64,000 nt of DNA. Source: Xiphias gladius (Eukaryota; Chordata; Actinopteri; Istiophoriformes; Xiphiidae). The stretch covers positions 11,310,501 through 11,374,500 of the forward strand of contig NC_053419.1 in assembly GCF_016859285.1 (NCBI RefSeq). The letters are read 5' to 3'. Positions within the stretch are counted from its first letter, which is position 1. Each line of letters starts with the position of its first letter. The notes under the pieces were generated by a model. It was not told the origin of the DNA and did not search any database. It saw nothing but the letters and a program-made list of their open reading frames with translations. Both the position numbers and the translations under genes were made by a program. Of this stretch, positions 14,591 to 28,851 are shown one piece after another.

Positions 14591-16140
14591 CTGATTTGCT
14601 CCTCATACACCAGCCACTGGTAGTTCTTAGCCATCATGTGTAGAGGCTGAACTTCTGAACACAGAACACCTTTTGGTTGTGATAACCCGACACTGACATG
14701 GGAATTAACTAATATTACAGTTGGAAAAACACTGTAGGGCAGGAGTTGAATGTCATGTGCCACCCATCACATTGTCCCTAAAACTTGTTTAGTCTGGTTG
14801 TTTTAATTTTGACCCATAAAAAAGCAACATATCAATAGAGGCTGGCTGGCGGTTTAATCCAGCTATTTATGTTTTTGTGATGAGCTGTTCTTCAAAACCC
14901 ATTGCCCACTGAACAGCATTGTCAACGAACCTTTTCAGCACGTTGTTTTCCTGAGCTGTTTGGCTTAGACTGCCCCCAGCTATCCGGCGTCTGAAGAGTG
15001 AGAGAAAAAACGAGTACTTGGAGATGGAAAGAAAGAAAGAGGTTAGAGGTGAGAGACAACCAGAGAGAAGGAGAGAGGGAGATTGAAGGGAACACTGGAA
15101 GGGGTAGATGGAGCTTCAAGCAAGACATAGAACAAGAGAGAAGACATAGGTTCAACTGGAGAAAGGAAAAGATAGAGGTTGAGGTTGAAGGTTGAGTGGG
15201 TAAAAAACGGAATGAACTGACCGTGCCAAGCCAAAGGAAAGCATTAGTGCTATTTGTGCGACGGATAAACTGTTATCTGCTAGACTTGAGACCATTATCT
15301 TCTTCATTACCCCTTTTAGTGAGCTCCCAAGTAAAGGGACTAAGGGAGCAAAGGAGGGAGGGAAGAAAAGGCAGAAATGCTGCGAACAAATGGAGGGTGA
15401 GAAAATGGTCGAAAGTGGAAAACAAAGTTGACAAGACAGAGACAAAAAGAGCTTGAGCAAGAGTTAAAGAGAAGGAGGGAGAGCAAACAAGCAATGCATG
15501 AAATTGGAAAAGTTTCTCTACATATTCTGAGCGATAGCAATAAACAGTCATTGTGGTGCCTCATCTTGTGTCGCTCCTGATGATCTGTTACAACTCCTAA
15601 AATAACGAATTCACATTAAATCAATACATTTGCAATTCATGTAATGTTACTTACATACAGCATCATTATGCTGTGTATCAACTTTAACATCACTTAATGT
15701 AGTAAATAGAATATCATGTTAAATTTGGGGTTTTTAGTTGTCAAAAATAAACATTAATACACAAAAGTGTGCATGCAAAGATTTGTCTGTTAACTAAAAA
15801 AGGACAAATGTACAATGACTTTAATAAACATGAATAATGTAGCACCTTTTTTTTTTTAAATTAAAAAGTAAATGCACTAAAGGAAAGTATAACAATAAGC
15901 ATGAAAGAATAAAGTGTCATCAAAAAAATATATAAAAGCCTTTGTAAGTTTAACTAATATAAATATTGTTTTCTTACACAGCATATATGCGCAAATTTAA
16001 ACTCACTGAAAAGCTTCACTTTCAAAACCCAGCTGGATGATTTGTATCCACTGGATTGGAAAATCAGGAAGGGAAAAATATGACTTCTATAATTTGTTTT
16101 ATGCAGGTGACATGAATGGGTGCAACAGGAGTCAGGGAAT

Positions 16141-16183
<43 letters not shown>

Positions 16184-16199
16184 GCGTGTGCGTGCGTGC
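16141..16199. repeat. (GT)n microsatellite
   Basis: GT repeats ending in GC-GT variants, followed by GAGT/GGGT units to about 16232. Confidence 0.85.
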
Positions 16200-17128
16200 A
16201 CGAGTGAGTGAGTGGGTGAGTGGGTGAGTGAGAGAGACGGATCTGCATGTGAGTTTTTACATCTTCTGCATGCCTTCGCGGTATGTGCAAGTGCGTTTGT
16301 TTGTGTGTGAGTGAGGTGAGTCAGAGGAAGGTGTGTGTGATGTCAAGCCCAGACAGGCTCTGCTGTGGTCCAAGTTCAGGTTGCTGTCAGGTGGTAGTGG
16401 TTAGTTAACGGAGCTGGTAATTACCTCAGACTGCAGGGCTGAGACACTGGCCAGACACCCTCAGGATACTGTGGGAAAGTACATTTGTAGGTCAACTCAG
16501 TATTTCCCTTGTTGTCCTGCTGCAGCAGAAAACTGACCCCTACTCAAGGTGTGTAGGTACAGTATATACAGGAGGAATTTATTTTGAAAGCAATTTACCA
16601 AAATACTTAAAAAAACTGACAAAATGGGCTAATAAATTGCAACACATTGCACATGCAGTACAAGAGTAATAAAATGAGAGAGCTATAAAAAAGTTTTCCC
16701 CTGGCTCTAGAAGTGCTTGGTTCTTGTTTTGTTTGTTTGTTTGTTTGTTTTAACCAGCATTAATCATATTGTACTCCATAATCTGTTGACTTGATTTGTG
16801 TTTTCTGCTAAGACAAATCACTATTTTAAAATTGGACGTGTAACCTAATAATTAACCTAGTAACTGTATTTTCCAGTTGTTTTTTTTTTTTTTTTTGAGG
16901 AATCATTTCTCTGTGTCCATTACATTATACACTTTACTTACTACAATTTTAGGTAATCTTACTTTTTGAGTGAAGTCTGACAGCCCATCTGAATCAACTA
17001 AATAAGTTACCCGTGTACCCTCATCTTACAGCATTATCTTTTCTATAAGGGGAGAGCGGTTGCAATAAATTATCCGCCTTAATTAAGCCATATTTTAAAG
17101 TCTTATACCAACTGTGTGAGATAAATCT

Positions 17129-17794
17129 CCAGTCAAAAGTTTTACAGCACCCTGGGTTTTTATTGAAATTTAAGCAGTTCAAGTCCATTAAGAACCTTAA
17201 ATGGTTAAACAGTAAGCAGTAAACTGCCCAAGGGGGGAAAAAAAAAAAGTTTTGCTCACCAAAAACTGAAAAATGATGGAAATCTGACAGAAAACCGGCC
17301 TTTTTCAGGGATTAAGAAATTGGTTAATTTGCGGCTTTCCTGCAGCAATGGAAGTAAATGATGCCTTGAAAGTTAATGCAAACAATTCCTAAAGTTGCCC
17401 CAACTTTTGTTGCTTACTTTAAAACCCCCTGTCTGTACAAAGGCAGTATTGGAACAAATTGTGGTACTACACCCTCTGATGCATTAATGGGACAATACTG
17501 TACTACAGGAAGTAGTACTGTATATTTCTGTCAGAATGGTGACAAAAAGGCAAATAACAATGGAAGACGGACAAGAAAAATGTTTCATTTCATTTCCATT
17601 GTAGCACAGCACGTCCATGTTCAGCTGGTTAATCAGTCAAAAATTTAGATTATATTCAGGGTTTTTTTTTTTATCTTTATTATTAATTTGTTCTGTGCTG
17701 TAGTTTCAGAGTACACTGAGACATTACTCTGTTTAAATTTCAGTAACAACTGGAAAAAATGGAAGTGTTCTAAAACTTTTGACCAGTAGTGTGT
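17129..17794. mobile_element. Nonautonomous DNA transposon with GTCAAAAGTTTTA ends
   Basis: The left end CAGTCAAAAGTTTTACAGCAC and right end GTTCTAAAACTTTTGACCAG form inverted repeats of about 20 bases with a few mismatches, 666 bases apart. The 90-codon open frame inside (17376-17648) has no transposase motif. Elements with this end are familiar in fish and probably Tc1/mariner-related; the class is an inference. Confidence 0.6.
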
Positions 17795-18870
17795 ACTAAA
17801 AGTGATTAATTTTCCCATTTAGCTAGTATAAAGAGTGATGGAACACTTGCAGAGAGATTGGGATGATTTGTAATTTATTTATATCTTTCAGAAATTGTTT
17901 TATTAGTTAAGAGAAATAATGATTCAGTTAAAACCTTTGATTTTGTGACCTGCTCTCACCTCTTTGGTTACTGCTATGGCATTTCATACTGACGACTGGT
18001 ATTCAAGCTTAATTTTCCACCCAAAGATAACAACTTGATTTAATGATTAACACTGAAATGATGTCAGCTTTTCCAGTGGGAGAGTGCTAAAAGAAGTAAG
18101 ATGTTTCCAGTCTTCCCTCCTTCCTTCTGCCCAGCCAAAAAAATGAACTTCTTGCATTGCGTTTGCATCCGTCGGTGAAAATCATGTGCGAAATTGTGTC
18201 AAATCACCTACAATGAACATGGGCCGGTGTGGGAAAGCAGAGAAAAAAAGTAGTTGCTTTCAGCCTGTTAGCTTCTATGTTACTCATCATTTCTATGGTA
18301 GTACGAGGCTGCTTTTTCCAGTTCAGCATGCCATCCCTCATACAATGGACCTACATCATTTCACAGTGGCAACAAAAATTTTACATCTGCTCATCAGAAT
18401 GAAAGGGAATCAAAGATGGCAGAACGTCCCAGGCATGGGATGGTGGGAGCAAACAATGAACCTCTGGTGTTGTATGTTTTATTTTTCTCTCCTTGGAAGG
18501 GATACTGTAGTTTTTAGAAAAAATCTGTTCTTTTCTTATATGCTGTGTATATGTTTTAGACCACAGCAACCTTGGACAGTGGGGAAAAAGTATATTTAAC
18601 CTTTACTTGAACTTGATATACACATTGAGAAGGAAGAGACAACATGTTCAAACGGAAACGATGATGTGTTTCTTGCTCCCCAATTACTCCACTTTTCTCC
18701 GGTTCCCACGCTGCCCCTTACCTGACTTACCACAATTTGAATCAAATCACCAGTGCCCAATTGGCTGCTCTAACCATGTGACCTGTGTCGGCCCGAAAAG
18801 CACCGCCTTTTGAGATTGGTCTAGAATTTTCCCATGGGAGCTGCCTACAGAGCCAATGCCCTGTGAGAGA

Positions 18871-19010
<140 letters not shown>

Positions 19011-20465
19011 TTGAGCACATTAGGGAAAAATCTCTCACCCCCCTCCTCCCTCTCTTTCCTACCTCCTCTCCACTATCCCCCTTTCTCTCCTCTTTTTTCC
19101 ACCACCTCCCATCCTTTGAAACACAGTATCACACTTTAGATACCCTTTGTTGTCACGGCAAGGAGCATTCTTTCTCTGGCACGGCCACACGGAGTGTGAG
19201 AATGCAGGAGGTTCCCCAGAAAAACACAGAAAGAACAAAGGACAGACAGAGCAACAAAAGCCACCAATGTAGCAACTGCCTAAAACTTAATGTAGGGTTA
19301 AATAAGAATAAAAATAATGTGTTTTGATGGCATTTTGATCTCAAGGCTCTTCTGGGGCCTTACATTGCAAGGAGAAGCCTGGTGAGAACACCGACTTAAA
19401 ACCATTATTGAAATATAATTTGGCATGTTCAGTGCAATAGGGAAGAGCTTATGTGTCGCAGTTAGAGGAGACATGCACCCGAAGGACACGTGTTTAACCC
19501 AGAATTAATAACATGGTACTATTGACCGATTGTAGGCATTAGTTCTATAAAGATTTCAAAAAGTGCAGCTGACCGACCTGCTCGGATAACGGTGACTGAA
19601 GCCACATGCTGTGCTTTTTGATGGTCCTAAACATGATATTTTGCCTGTGCAAACACACCACATTTGAACTGGTTTGACAGTACTTTCAGTCTAATGCTTA
19701 CCGTGTTGCTAGATGTGCAGGACTTGCAGAGAGGGCACCTATATACCTTCATGATTCGTATGCTCTGCGTGACAACTGTGTGCATGAAATCTCTAGTACT
19801 TAGGTGGTTCTGTGGAAAAATCATGTCGTCGTGTCCAGCAGCAAGCCAAAAACAGAGAAAAATTTTATCAAAAATCATCCAGTCCGACCCAGTTTCCAGT
19901 CTTACATGGAGGCACAGAGCTACCATCTGTATTCATTCAAATATAATTAATTCCTCGCCACTTTGAACAAGCTCATTTCGTCAAGTCAATTTCCATGAGA
20001 ACCATTAATGCACTTAAAGCAATGCATGTCCACAGATATGTTTTATCCTTAAATCTGTTAATGTCGTTATGATCTGTGTTATATCACTGAGACATTTGTC
20101 GTACTTTAATTTCTACCTTTATGTAATTTCACTTTCTTTGTCTAATAGATCTCTGCGGGATCTTTGTATTTGTAACTCGTGTTTTGATTAATTACAGAAT
20201 TATTTCCATCTAGGTTGCGTGTGTGTGAGGTGGTGTGCGTGTGTGCCTGCCCGTCCGTGGCTTAGCCTTGAGAGTTCAGAGCAGGTTCTGGCTTGCTCAA
20301 CTCTGGGAAACTTTGAGCTGAGCAAATAGCTGGGTCTGTTTTCCTGGCTGCCGCCACGCTCATATGTGTGAGCCATGTGTATGTGCTCTAAGCATTTGTA
20401 TGCATGTGGTTTATGCGCACTGTAGTGTAACCTGTGTGAATTGTAAAGTGTTTTGTCTGTGCGGT

Positions 20466-20513
<48 letters not shown>
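20466..20513. repeat. (GT)n microsatellite
   Basis: Uninterrupted GT run. Confidence 0.9.
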
Positions 20514-21972
20514 AAGGCAGACTACAATACAGAATGTACTGAGGGAAAGATGAGCTTCATTCCCACAGACAAGACAGAAGATGACACCTCTTCTATTCCC
20601 ACACCTCCAGCGTCTAGCTGCTTTCTCCCGTCCCAACCTCACTTACCGCAGAGGCAAACATCGCTCTGCACATGCACACAGAGGAGAGGACATAATTTTG
20701 CATTGGCTGCTTGTATGCTACTGATTTGCAATCTTCATTAAACTTTTCCCGGGTAAAGAGAGACAAACTGGTTTTAAGTGAGCGTGAAGCTTTTATGAGG
20801 TCTGAGAGCCTGGTTTGATTTACAGCCCACCTCTAAGTGGAATGCTGTTTGCTGGGTGGAGCTCAGGTGTGTTGACAAGGCTTTTAGCACTGACATGCTG
20901 TCAGGATGGCTTACAGACGAGTGTGTGTGTGCGTGTTAGGGGCCGGCAAGCAAGAGGTCACTAATGTCCCACCAGGGAGACCTTTACCATGGAGAAGGAT
21001 AGGACGGCATGGACATGTGAACGTTACTGAGGCGTAAATGCTGTCTCTACACACACACACACACACACGCACACGCACACTCGCACACACACACACTCGC
21101 ACACCGTTCTGCTCTTTCTCTAACACTTAGGGCCTTTCACACCAAAGCAACAAACGGAAAAATGTCTGTTTGCCATCGGTGTGAATGGGTCAACACAAGT
21201 TATAAGACTCTGTGACTCTGCTTTAGACCAGGTTTTAACATAAGTCTGACACATTTTGACTTGAACGATGACCTCTGCTCACTGCAATTACCACAGCGTT
21301 ATTAAAGTAAAGTAGTTTCATGGACATTGCTGTTACATCACATTGCGAGTTAAAAAAGTTAATAGGTGCATGGGAGGAACCAGTGAATGCGAAGTGATCG
21401 CATTAAATATACCTTAATCTACACAGTTTCACTTACATCAAGGTGACACACTCCTTAAGTTGATGTCCAGTTTATGTCTTGTTCATCTGTTGATTATCAT
21501 ACATTTTTAATTAACAATATTTTAGTCAACATTAAGTAATTTAAATCATGAAACCAGTTATCACTATATTTAGTGAAATGTGCCAAAAGAATGCTCACGT
21601 AGCTTTTTGTACATTTTACAATGAGTATTGATAACTGCCTTTATAACAACTTAGTTTCACATGCTATCTCCACCTTATGAAATAAAGGTTCTTACCGATC
21701 ATAAAAATGTTTGGTTGTAGGACCTTGGCTCTACTGGCTCTATTTATTACGTTATCTTTACAGTGGAAATAGTTCTTGGTCATGATAGAAAACGTGGCAC
21801 AGCTTTAAAGTAATGTGTTGGTTTTTTCCCTATCAGAACGTGAATCTGCACATGTCCCAGTAGTAAGTTACAAACCAAGTAACTACATTATGGGAAAAAC
21901 TCCTGCAGACCAAGGTCTTGAAAACATTTCTTTTAACCCTGCCTTAACGACTATTGTCATGTGTCTGTCCAG

Positions 21973-22665
21973 GCGTGTAACAGTGATCAGTATGTGGCAG
22001 TGCCCAGAGAGGACATGGTCAGGATGCTTAAACAGAAAGGTCAGTCAAACACCTCTGCCTACATGGAAACGCACTCAGTAGTATGGGAAAGGGTTTATTT
22101 TTACTGGACTCCTTATGGTACTGAATAGCATACACGAGGACGTGTCTGCATGCCATTAATCCTGCTGCTCACATGTCTGTAACGCTTCCGTCAAAGTAGT
22201 TTTGACCACACTATGGCCAATCTCACCTAATTTTGACTTTTTAAGAAGTCATAAAATTGTTATGTTTTGCCTGTAGGATTTCTGCAGGACCAGGACAACA
22301 CTGACCACACACAACAGAGGTCCCATCAACAGGAAGAGGAGAAGGTTGGTGACATCTCGACCCCCAGCGCGACCCCTGAATTCCCCAGGTATGCCCTTCA
22401 GTGTCGCTGGGCCCCCCTTTCAGGGCTGGACCCCGACACCCTGACCTTTCCCGGGGGGGCGCCCATACAGCTCCACGCGGTGCCCCCTGCCATCCTGCCG
22501 AGGATACCGCTCTTCTATGTCTGCACCAGATGTGGCAAGGTGTTCTGGGAAGGCTCTCACTTTGGCCGTGTCCTCTCCATGTTTCAGGAGGTCTTACACA
22601 TAACAGACGAGGACACTGAATCAGCTGCAGTGCCCGTTACAAAGCCGAACTGTAAGCCGAACTGA
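21973..22665 (+). CDS. exd3: EXD3 (exonuclease mut-7 homolog), last two coding exons
   Basis: Two exons, 21973-22039 and 22277-22665, join in frame across a GT-AG intron (22040-22276), with acceptors CTGTCCAG and GCCTGTAG and stop TGA at 22663-22665. Exon 1 gives ACNSDQYVAVPRED, exon 2 a 129-codon C-terminus with CTRCGKVFWEGSHFGRVL. Mut7-C RNase domains end in a zinc ribbon of two CxxC pairs: the second pair is CTRC, and the Cys in the first exon is probably half of the first pair, split by the upstream intron. The EGSHF segment is strongly typical. EXD3 is known as a predicted 3'-5' exonuclease with an N-terminal DEDD nuclease and a C-terminal Mut7-C domain; only the end is here. nrarp follows 8 kb downstream in the same orientation, as in human. 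The acidic, Gln-rich linker after exon 1 (QDQDNTDHTQQ) looks poorly conserved. Confidence 0.88.
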
Positions 22666-22830
22666 CTGATGTAGAGCTCCCACAGTTGACCTGAAAAAAA
22701 AAACAAAAAAAACAAAACATCCAGAATAATATATCACACATACACTACCCAGCTGTCATGAAATCCAATTAAATGGCCTCATACATAACAGTAGTTCTGT
22801 TTTTCCCTTTTCTAATTGACTTGATAAAAT

Positions 22831-22836
22831 AATAAA
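22831..22836 (+). promoter_or_regulatory. exd3: Poly(A) signal of exd3
   Basis: AATAAA lies 166 bases after the exd3 stop codon, in an AT-rich stretch. It is the first canonical hexamer after the stop, so the 3' UTR is probably about 190 bases. Confidence 0.55.
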
Positions 22837-25584
22837 AGAGGCATAACAAATATAAATTTAGGCAACTTCAGATTTGTATCACTTGAAATAACAAATTATC
22901 TGGGTAAAAATTAGGTGAGTTAATAAGTTTTTTTACACCTGAATCAACGGACTGACTTCAGAAGTCGGACCTCCTGTTGCCCGTCTGGTATTAAAACTTG
23001 ACAGTCATACCAAAAGAAAACAAAGGTAAATGTGGCGATTATGGACGCTTTATTGTCACATCCCAGACCCAGTCATCCCAGACTTCTTTTCCAATGTATA
23101 TATTTTCAACGGTTTTAAATCGGTTGTGTTTATAAGAGTTTAAAACTCCTTTTAATTTCAGTGAACCAAAGACGGGTCATACTCGCGTTTTGACTTGGTA
23201 ATTTTTGTTGCTGATTGTATTCATCGTTATAGCCTGACACATTTATGGTGATTTAGGGTTTGGATCACGTTGAGATAATTTGAGTTGTTATATCTTCAAA
23301 CTATAAAGCACATTAAGTATGTACAGTTTATGCATTCATGGTAAGTTTTTTCCATTCAACAATTTCTGTTATATCCTATTTGGTGACAACTTTTTTTATT
23401 GTTTTGACTTAAAAGCTACAGTTAAACGATGAAAGGACTCGGTTCCTCCATGTTTTTAGCAGTCTATTACTGTATACTTTCACTCTCTGTGATTACATGT
23501 GTAGACATTTTAATTATTTCAGTGGAAGCTGAATATGTGTTAATAAACAGAGTTTTCATTTCATTTATTAATCTGTGATAAATCATAATTGTTGGCAGGT
23601 TTTTTTATTTTTTGATGCTGTTCAGAATTCACAGAGCAGATGGTAAAGGACCGAGAGTGGACGGATTGATGAGATCATTTAAGCTTCACTGATGTCTGTC
23701 AGGTGTAACACTAACGTGGGGGTTTCCTGCCCCAAGGCTCCAGAGCAGACGGGTCACAGAGTAACCCAACACATACACCGCCTGAATCCCTTCATATTTT
23801 CTCATACCTTCCTTCCTAACCCTCCTCTCTTCTGTTCACAAATCCCACATTGGATTTGTGTAATCGCAGAAAATGGGATTGCCCAAAAGGGTTTTAAGAC
23901 ATCTTACGTGGAAAATTCTGGTGCTTTCTGGACAGAGTATGCATTTTGTTGAGTATACAGTGGAAGGCTTAGTTTGAATCCTTTTACACTCATAAAAGAT
24001 AAGGAGCCCTAACCAAAGCCAGATGTGATCGCCTAACTTGCATCAAAAAAGCCAAAGACGGGTCATACTGTGATTCACTGAGGTAAAAGTTTTTTCAGTG
24101 ACTGTGTTTGAATCACCGTGGCTACCGTAGGAAGTCAGACAGTTGAATCTCAGGATGATTCACTGACACTAGACAATGAAAACACTCTTTAGACTAATCT
24201 TTATGCTTTTTTTAAAAACATTAGATAACTTTTAGGGAGAGTTTCTGACTAAAAAAAGAAGAAAAAAAAGTTACCACATTGAGGCTGCAGATGTTTAGTG
24301 TTTAAGCCACATTACCAGCTGCATAACCTTAAGGGCATTGCAAAAAGTAGGCGTATGGCTTTTTGTTGAAGCATGTAATGCTACACCAGCCATAATGCAG
24401 TTATCTGTAAGGACATAAGTATCGTCACTTCTGAAGAATAACTTTACAAAAGTGGGCGTCTGTTGCCGTGAATGTGAAGTTCACTGTTCATTGTGAGTGC
24501 TGGGTGAGCCGTTGTACTCTGGATGTGAACCTGCTGCTCCTCTGCCCTGGGTAAATCTAACATCTATAGGCTGTCACTCCAACCAGAAGCTGGCTCGGAC
24601 AAGGAAGATCATGCGGATTACTTCTGTCTCAGACATGACTTACATGTTCTCAAGCAGAGCATCCTGTGGAGATAGGATATGTTTGTTAATAATTCTTTAA
24701 ACTTTCAGATGTTTTAATTTAAGATATTTAGGATAATCCCGCTGTAAAAGGTTTGTGAAATGTTCATTTACCAGGGATTTCAGACTACTGGTACGGCTTC
24801 CTAGTAATGCCATATTCTGGTAATACAACCTCTGTAAAGGTTTATATGTTATGTGAAAAACGGGAGATGCAGGACATCTCCCGCTTTTCACCACACTGTG
24901 GTCATTCTGAGATATTAAGTAGCTAAAAAAGACGAGGCACATGTCACGCTGGGGCAGGACAGACAGCAGCGGAGGGCATTTTCCACGACAGACACCCTAA
25001 AGCTTGTTTTTATTAATGGTTACAACTCATTAGTATCAATGATTTGTAAACCAATAAGACCAAAGTGTGCCTATTGAAAAGTGACCCCCAGAGTATTATT
25101 GGAATAGCCAATCAGTTGGTGTTTCTAGTGTAGAAACACAAAGTAACACCTTGTTTGTACAGTTTTCTGTTTCATGAATTCTGTCGTTTATTACTCATTC
25201 ATTCAGGCATTTCTGTTAGGAAAACACATTTTCAAACTTTGTATTAAATGGGCTCAAATGAGATTTTCAGGTGTGAAGAAAAGGATAATGAAAAACTGGA
25301 TGCATGACTGCTCTTGCCGGCAGAAAATGGCTGTTGAGATCAAGCTGCCTAATTCTTAATCTGCGGGGGGGAAAAAAATCTTTTCATCCACAAAATGAGG
25401 GTTGAACAAGACGCCTACGTTTGTAGTTTCTCTCTAATAATGTAGCTGAATATATCATGACCCTTTTTTGCTCACACATACGTCCAGGAGTACAAAGAAA
25501 TTTTGGCATGTTGCCATGCGTTTTTTTTCTTTTTTAGGGAGACTGTATAATAACTACAATAACATTAAGTTACCCTGAAGTATT

Positions 25585-25853
25585 TTTATTGCTATGAATG
25601 AAGTCGACACCCAAGCTCCCAAATAAGCCCCTCTCTGTGCGCCCTGTCCCGTCCTTGTCCGGGTGGTCGCAGCCCCTGCCTCTGTGCAGAGTGCGAGCTT
25701 TCTGCTGCAGCACCGTGTTATTTGATCCTTGCTCTTTCTTTGCTGGGAAGAAAAGCTCGCCTCTTTCCCACGCTCTGAGGACACGTGGTGGCCGGAATGA
25801 ATCGGATTCAGAAGCCCCTCCCTCCTGGTAAAACGTCACCCCTCTCTCTCTCT

Positions 25854-25891
<38 letters not shown>

Positions 25892-26600
25892 GAGTTCGGT
25901 TCAACATGCTTTTTGGCATGAGTGTTTAAGAACAATATTGCCAAAACGTCATGATGAGAAATCGACATATTTAAATGACAGTTGCACATTTATTTTCCCC
26001 CCTCTTTGTGAGTTTTCCTTTCCGGACTCTCCTCCTCAGCTACATGCGTGCACACAACATCCCGGGACGGGACGGGACGGCAGGCTCCTCCTGTCTTGTC
26101 TGGCCCCGGCTGCCCCGGGTCTAGGCGCCAAAACTCGGCCCTGCGCACCGAGATGCCTCGGATCTTTCCTGCGCTCCGTTTACAACGCAGCAACATCGCA
26201 CGTCACACACGACTCTGGGTTCTTTCTCTGTCGCTGGGGAAAAAATAAAAAAGGAAACACGTCTTGTTTATCAACACACTGCAATAGAACAGAGATATAG
26301 CTGCACAAATAGAACCAGAATAGATTTTTTAGCCTATTATCTCTGCGTGACCACTTTCCATTTGGGAGTTTGAGGAGAGTTGGCGCAGCCTCCTCGCCCA
26401 GGTCACCCTTCAGGCTGACTTCACACAGCTATCCACACTCAACGATAGCCAACAGATTTCTGAATATCGATAATTGCAAGATAATGTGATTCGCGTGCGC
26501 AATTTACGCACGCATGGAATTTACGCACGCAGTCGTTTTAAATGGATCTTTAGCCTTTTTCTGTTTCTCTCAGACATTTCTTCACACGCGTAGTGTGCGT
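25585..26600. promoter_or_regulatory. CpG-enriched block upstream of nrarp, role unknown
   Basis: CpG dinucleotides and GC content rise well above the flanks, for instance in 26060-26220 with repeated GGGACGG units and many CG steps. A TC/AC microsatellite sits at 25841-25890. A 14-base motif, AATTTACGCACGCA, occurs twice with a 17-base period (26501-26514 and 26518-26531). No coding exon with credible splice sites was found. It could be a distal enhancer or the promoter of an unrecognised transcript. Confidence 0.35.
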
Positions 26601-27711
26601 GATACTAGTTGGGCCTGTGTAGCAAAGAGAAATTCAGAGATTGTTAAAAACCAAACACACAAAAAGCGATCGACGTATTTTATCTCTGCTTGAACAAGTA
26701 TACCTACACAACACTCTCAACGGTTGCATCTGGTTTGGGCTGCTTCCCAGACAAACATTACCAAACACTCAGGAGCAAAGTGGTGGTGTTGGTGGTGGAG
26801 AGGGGAGGGTGGGGGGCAGAGGAGCGCAAATGCCACAGAGTTTGGGGGAGAAACTCATCCATTAGTAGAAACTTTTGGCTCCTGCGGTCTGTGCAAATGT
26901 TTTCCAAGTGTCCAGACGCACTGCAGCCAACACGCTGATAGCGGACAGATGTTCCTAATTTTCCAGAAGATGTTCTGTACCGTTCAGTAACCCAAAGAAA
27001 AAAAATTATGTACATTAAAAACACGATAAAAACTGATACTGTCCCTAAAAATACCATTGAAATCTGAAAGTAACCATAACCCATAACCTGTGTACATTTA
27101 TATGCTGTGAGAGTTTTGAACTACAACCTCTACTATGCCCATACAGGCCAATGCTGTGTCATATGAAGTCCATAGAGAGGAACACACATCTGTTACTGTG
27201 GCCTACGTAAGAAGGTCTAAGTTGGGTATTCACCACATTTCTATGAATGACTCAGAGCCGCAGTCTTTGTTTTGGAACATTTGCAGCTGTGGGCCACTTG
27301 TTGCAGAGGAACAAACAAAAAATAGGCAGACACACAAACAGTCACCTGCAGATGCACCTAAATTTATTCAAAACAAATGAATCACAGTCCCCGACACAAA
27401 CTGCCTGGCCTATTATCCATCCTTTTATTTTCACTTGAGCAGGCCCTTAAGTCAGAGATACAAATTTCAACAAAATCTATGACAAACATGTAAGATTATA
27501 TGGTGGCCAGAGCGGATCCTCACTTCTGGTTGGCTGTCAGGTTAAATGGCATTGTAGGCTATACTGGGATCCCTTTAACCGTAGCTCAGGCCAAAGGTTA
27601 AACCCTGGTTCTAGATGTGTCTAAAATTATGTAAACTTGCAGATGACCATATCCACAATACAGTCACATTACCAGGTCACTTGCCTCCTGAAACCATCCT
27701 CACCAAAGACT

Positions 27712-27890
27712 AAAGTCAAGTCGGCTTTATTTAGCCCCAAATCACGAATTTTCTTTGCAGACTTGGCACTACACAGCACCCTCTATCCACAAACTGATTA
27801 CAGACAAAACTTTTAAAAAGCGGTCAATGTCCAAGGCTCCGAGGCGTCCTGTTACAGAAAGCAATGGACCCAAACGATCCAGTTTGATTC
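27712..27890. repeat. Fish-type interspersed repeat fragment
   Basis: The stretch beginning AAGTCAAGTCGGCTTTATTT, followed by a segment on AGCACCCTCT and ACAGACAAAACTT, resembles a repeat I recall as very common in teleost introns and spacers. The class cannot be set from sequence alone. A RepeatMasker run with a fish library would name it. Confidence 0.4.
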
Positions 27891-28776
27891 ACTATATGAT
27901 GGCTTAGACCTTTAACAACAAAAAACAAAAAAACACGGATCGATTTGGTTGGTAACTGAGTGTTGAGCTGCTCTGACAGAAAAATAATGGACGAGGTGGA
28001 GGTGCCATGGGGAGCCATTTCTGCATTTTCTGCACTCTGTTTTTATACCGTGACTTTTTGGAGTGTTTTGTCACACTTATTCCACGACCGCCAAAAAAAA
28101 AGTGAAGACAAGGGCACACTGTGTATCACATCATTTTCTGAAGCTTGTTTGTAGTTGCTTAACCCGTGATTGGGTTCCTTTCTGTGGTAGCATAACTTGG
28201 TGCTCTGGTTCACAGACCAACTTGTGCATTGACTTAGAGCCGTGGTAAAATTTCAATTTTCAGATGCCACGGTTTGTGACTTTAATATACGCCCACCAGT
28301 CTGTCTAAAGCAAATATATAGAGGAATGGGCTAAATCAACCTGACTCTAAAATATTGCCAGAGTCACGCTTTCAGTCATATTTTTCCGGCGTTTCTTTAG
28401 ATTAAATCAAGTTGGCTGTGACCTTCGTATGTGAGATCGCTGTTAACCGTCTCTCCCACACGGACTCGTGGGCCGGCGCACAGTCGCAGACTCTTGCAGG
28501 CAGATGCAGCCTCAGACGAGCGCCAAATGTACGTTTCAGCGTGTGTGCGTGTGTGTGTGGGGGGGGCATCAGAACCGAGAACGGTTTATAAAGTCTTGCA
28601 CAGACGAGATGTACAACGGGCCGCCGACCGGAGCAAACGGCCCGAGGGAGGACGAGATGTACCTGGTGTGGTTTCCGCATGTATTCCACCCTCTTTCTCT
28701 CCATCTGTCCATCTCTGTCACTTTCACATGCATTCTTTCCGTGTAGCTTTGTTTCCATCTATCTGTATTTATCACC

Positions 28777-28829
<53 letters not shown>

Positions 28830-28851
28830 GCACACACGCACGGGCGCCCAG

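Larger units (their letters stand above)
22856..28400. other. Spacer between exd3 and nrarp upstream region
   Basis: No gene recognised. The left part (22.9-25.5 kb) is AT-rich and contains an 18-base direct repeat at 23166-23183 and 24052-24069. A CpG-enriched block lies at 25.6-26.6 kb and a fish-type interspersed repeat at about 27.7-27.9 kb. The open frames here have no recognisable domain and no supporting splice pattern. Position upstream of a developmental regulator makes enhancers for nrarp plausible, but that is inference. Confidence 0.5.

Noticed and set aside
17376..17648. 90-codon open frame
   Set aside because: It lies wholly within an inverted-repeat element and lacks transposase motifs.
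25785..26300. 171-codon open frame in the CpG-rich block
   Set aside because: It crosses a TC/AC microsatellite and shows no domain or splice context.
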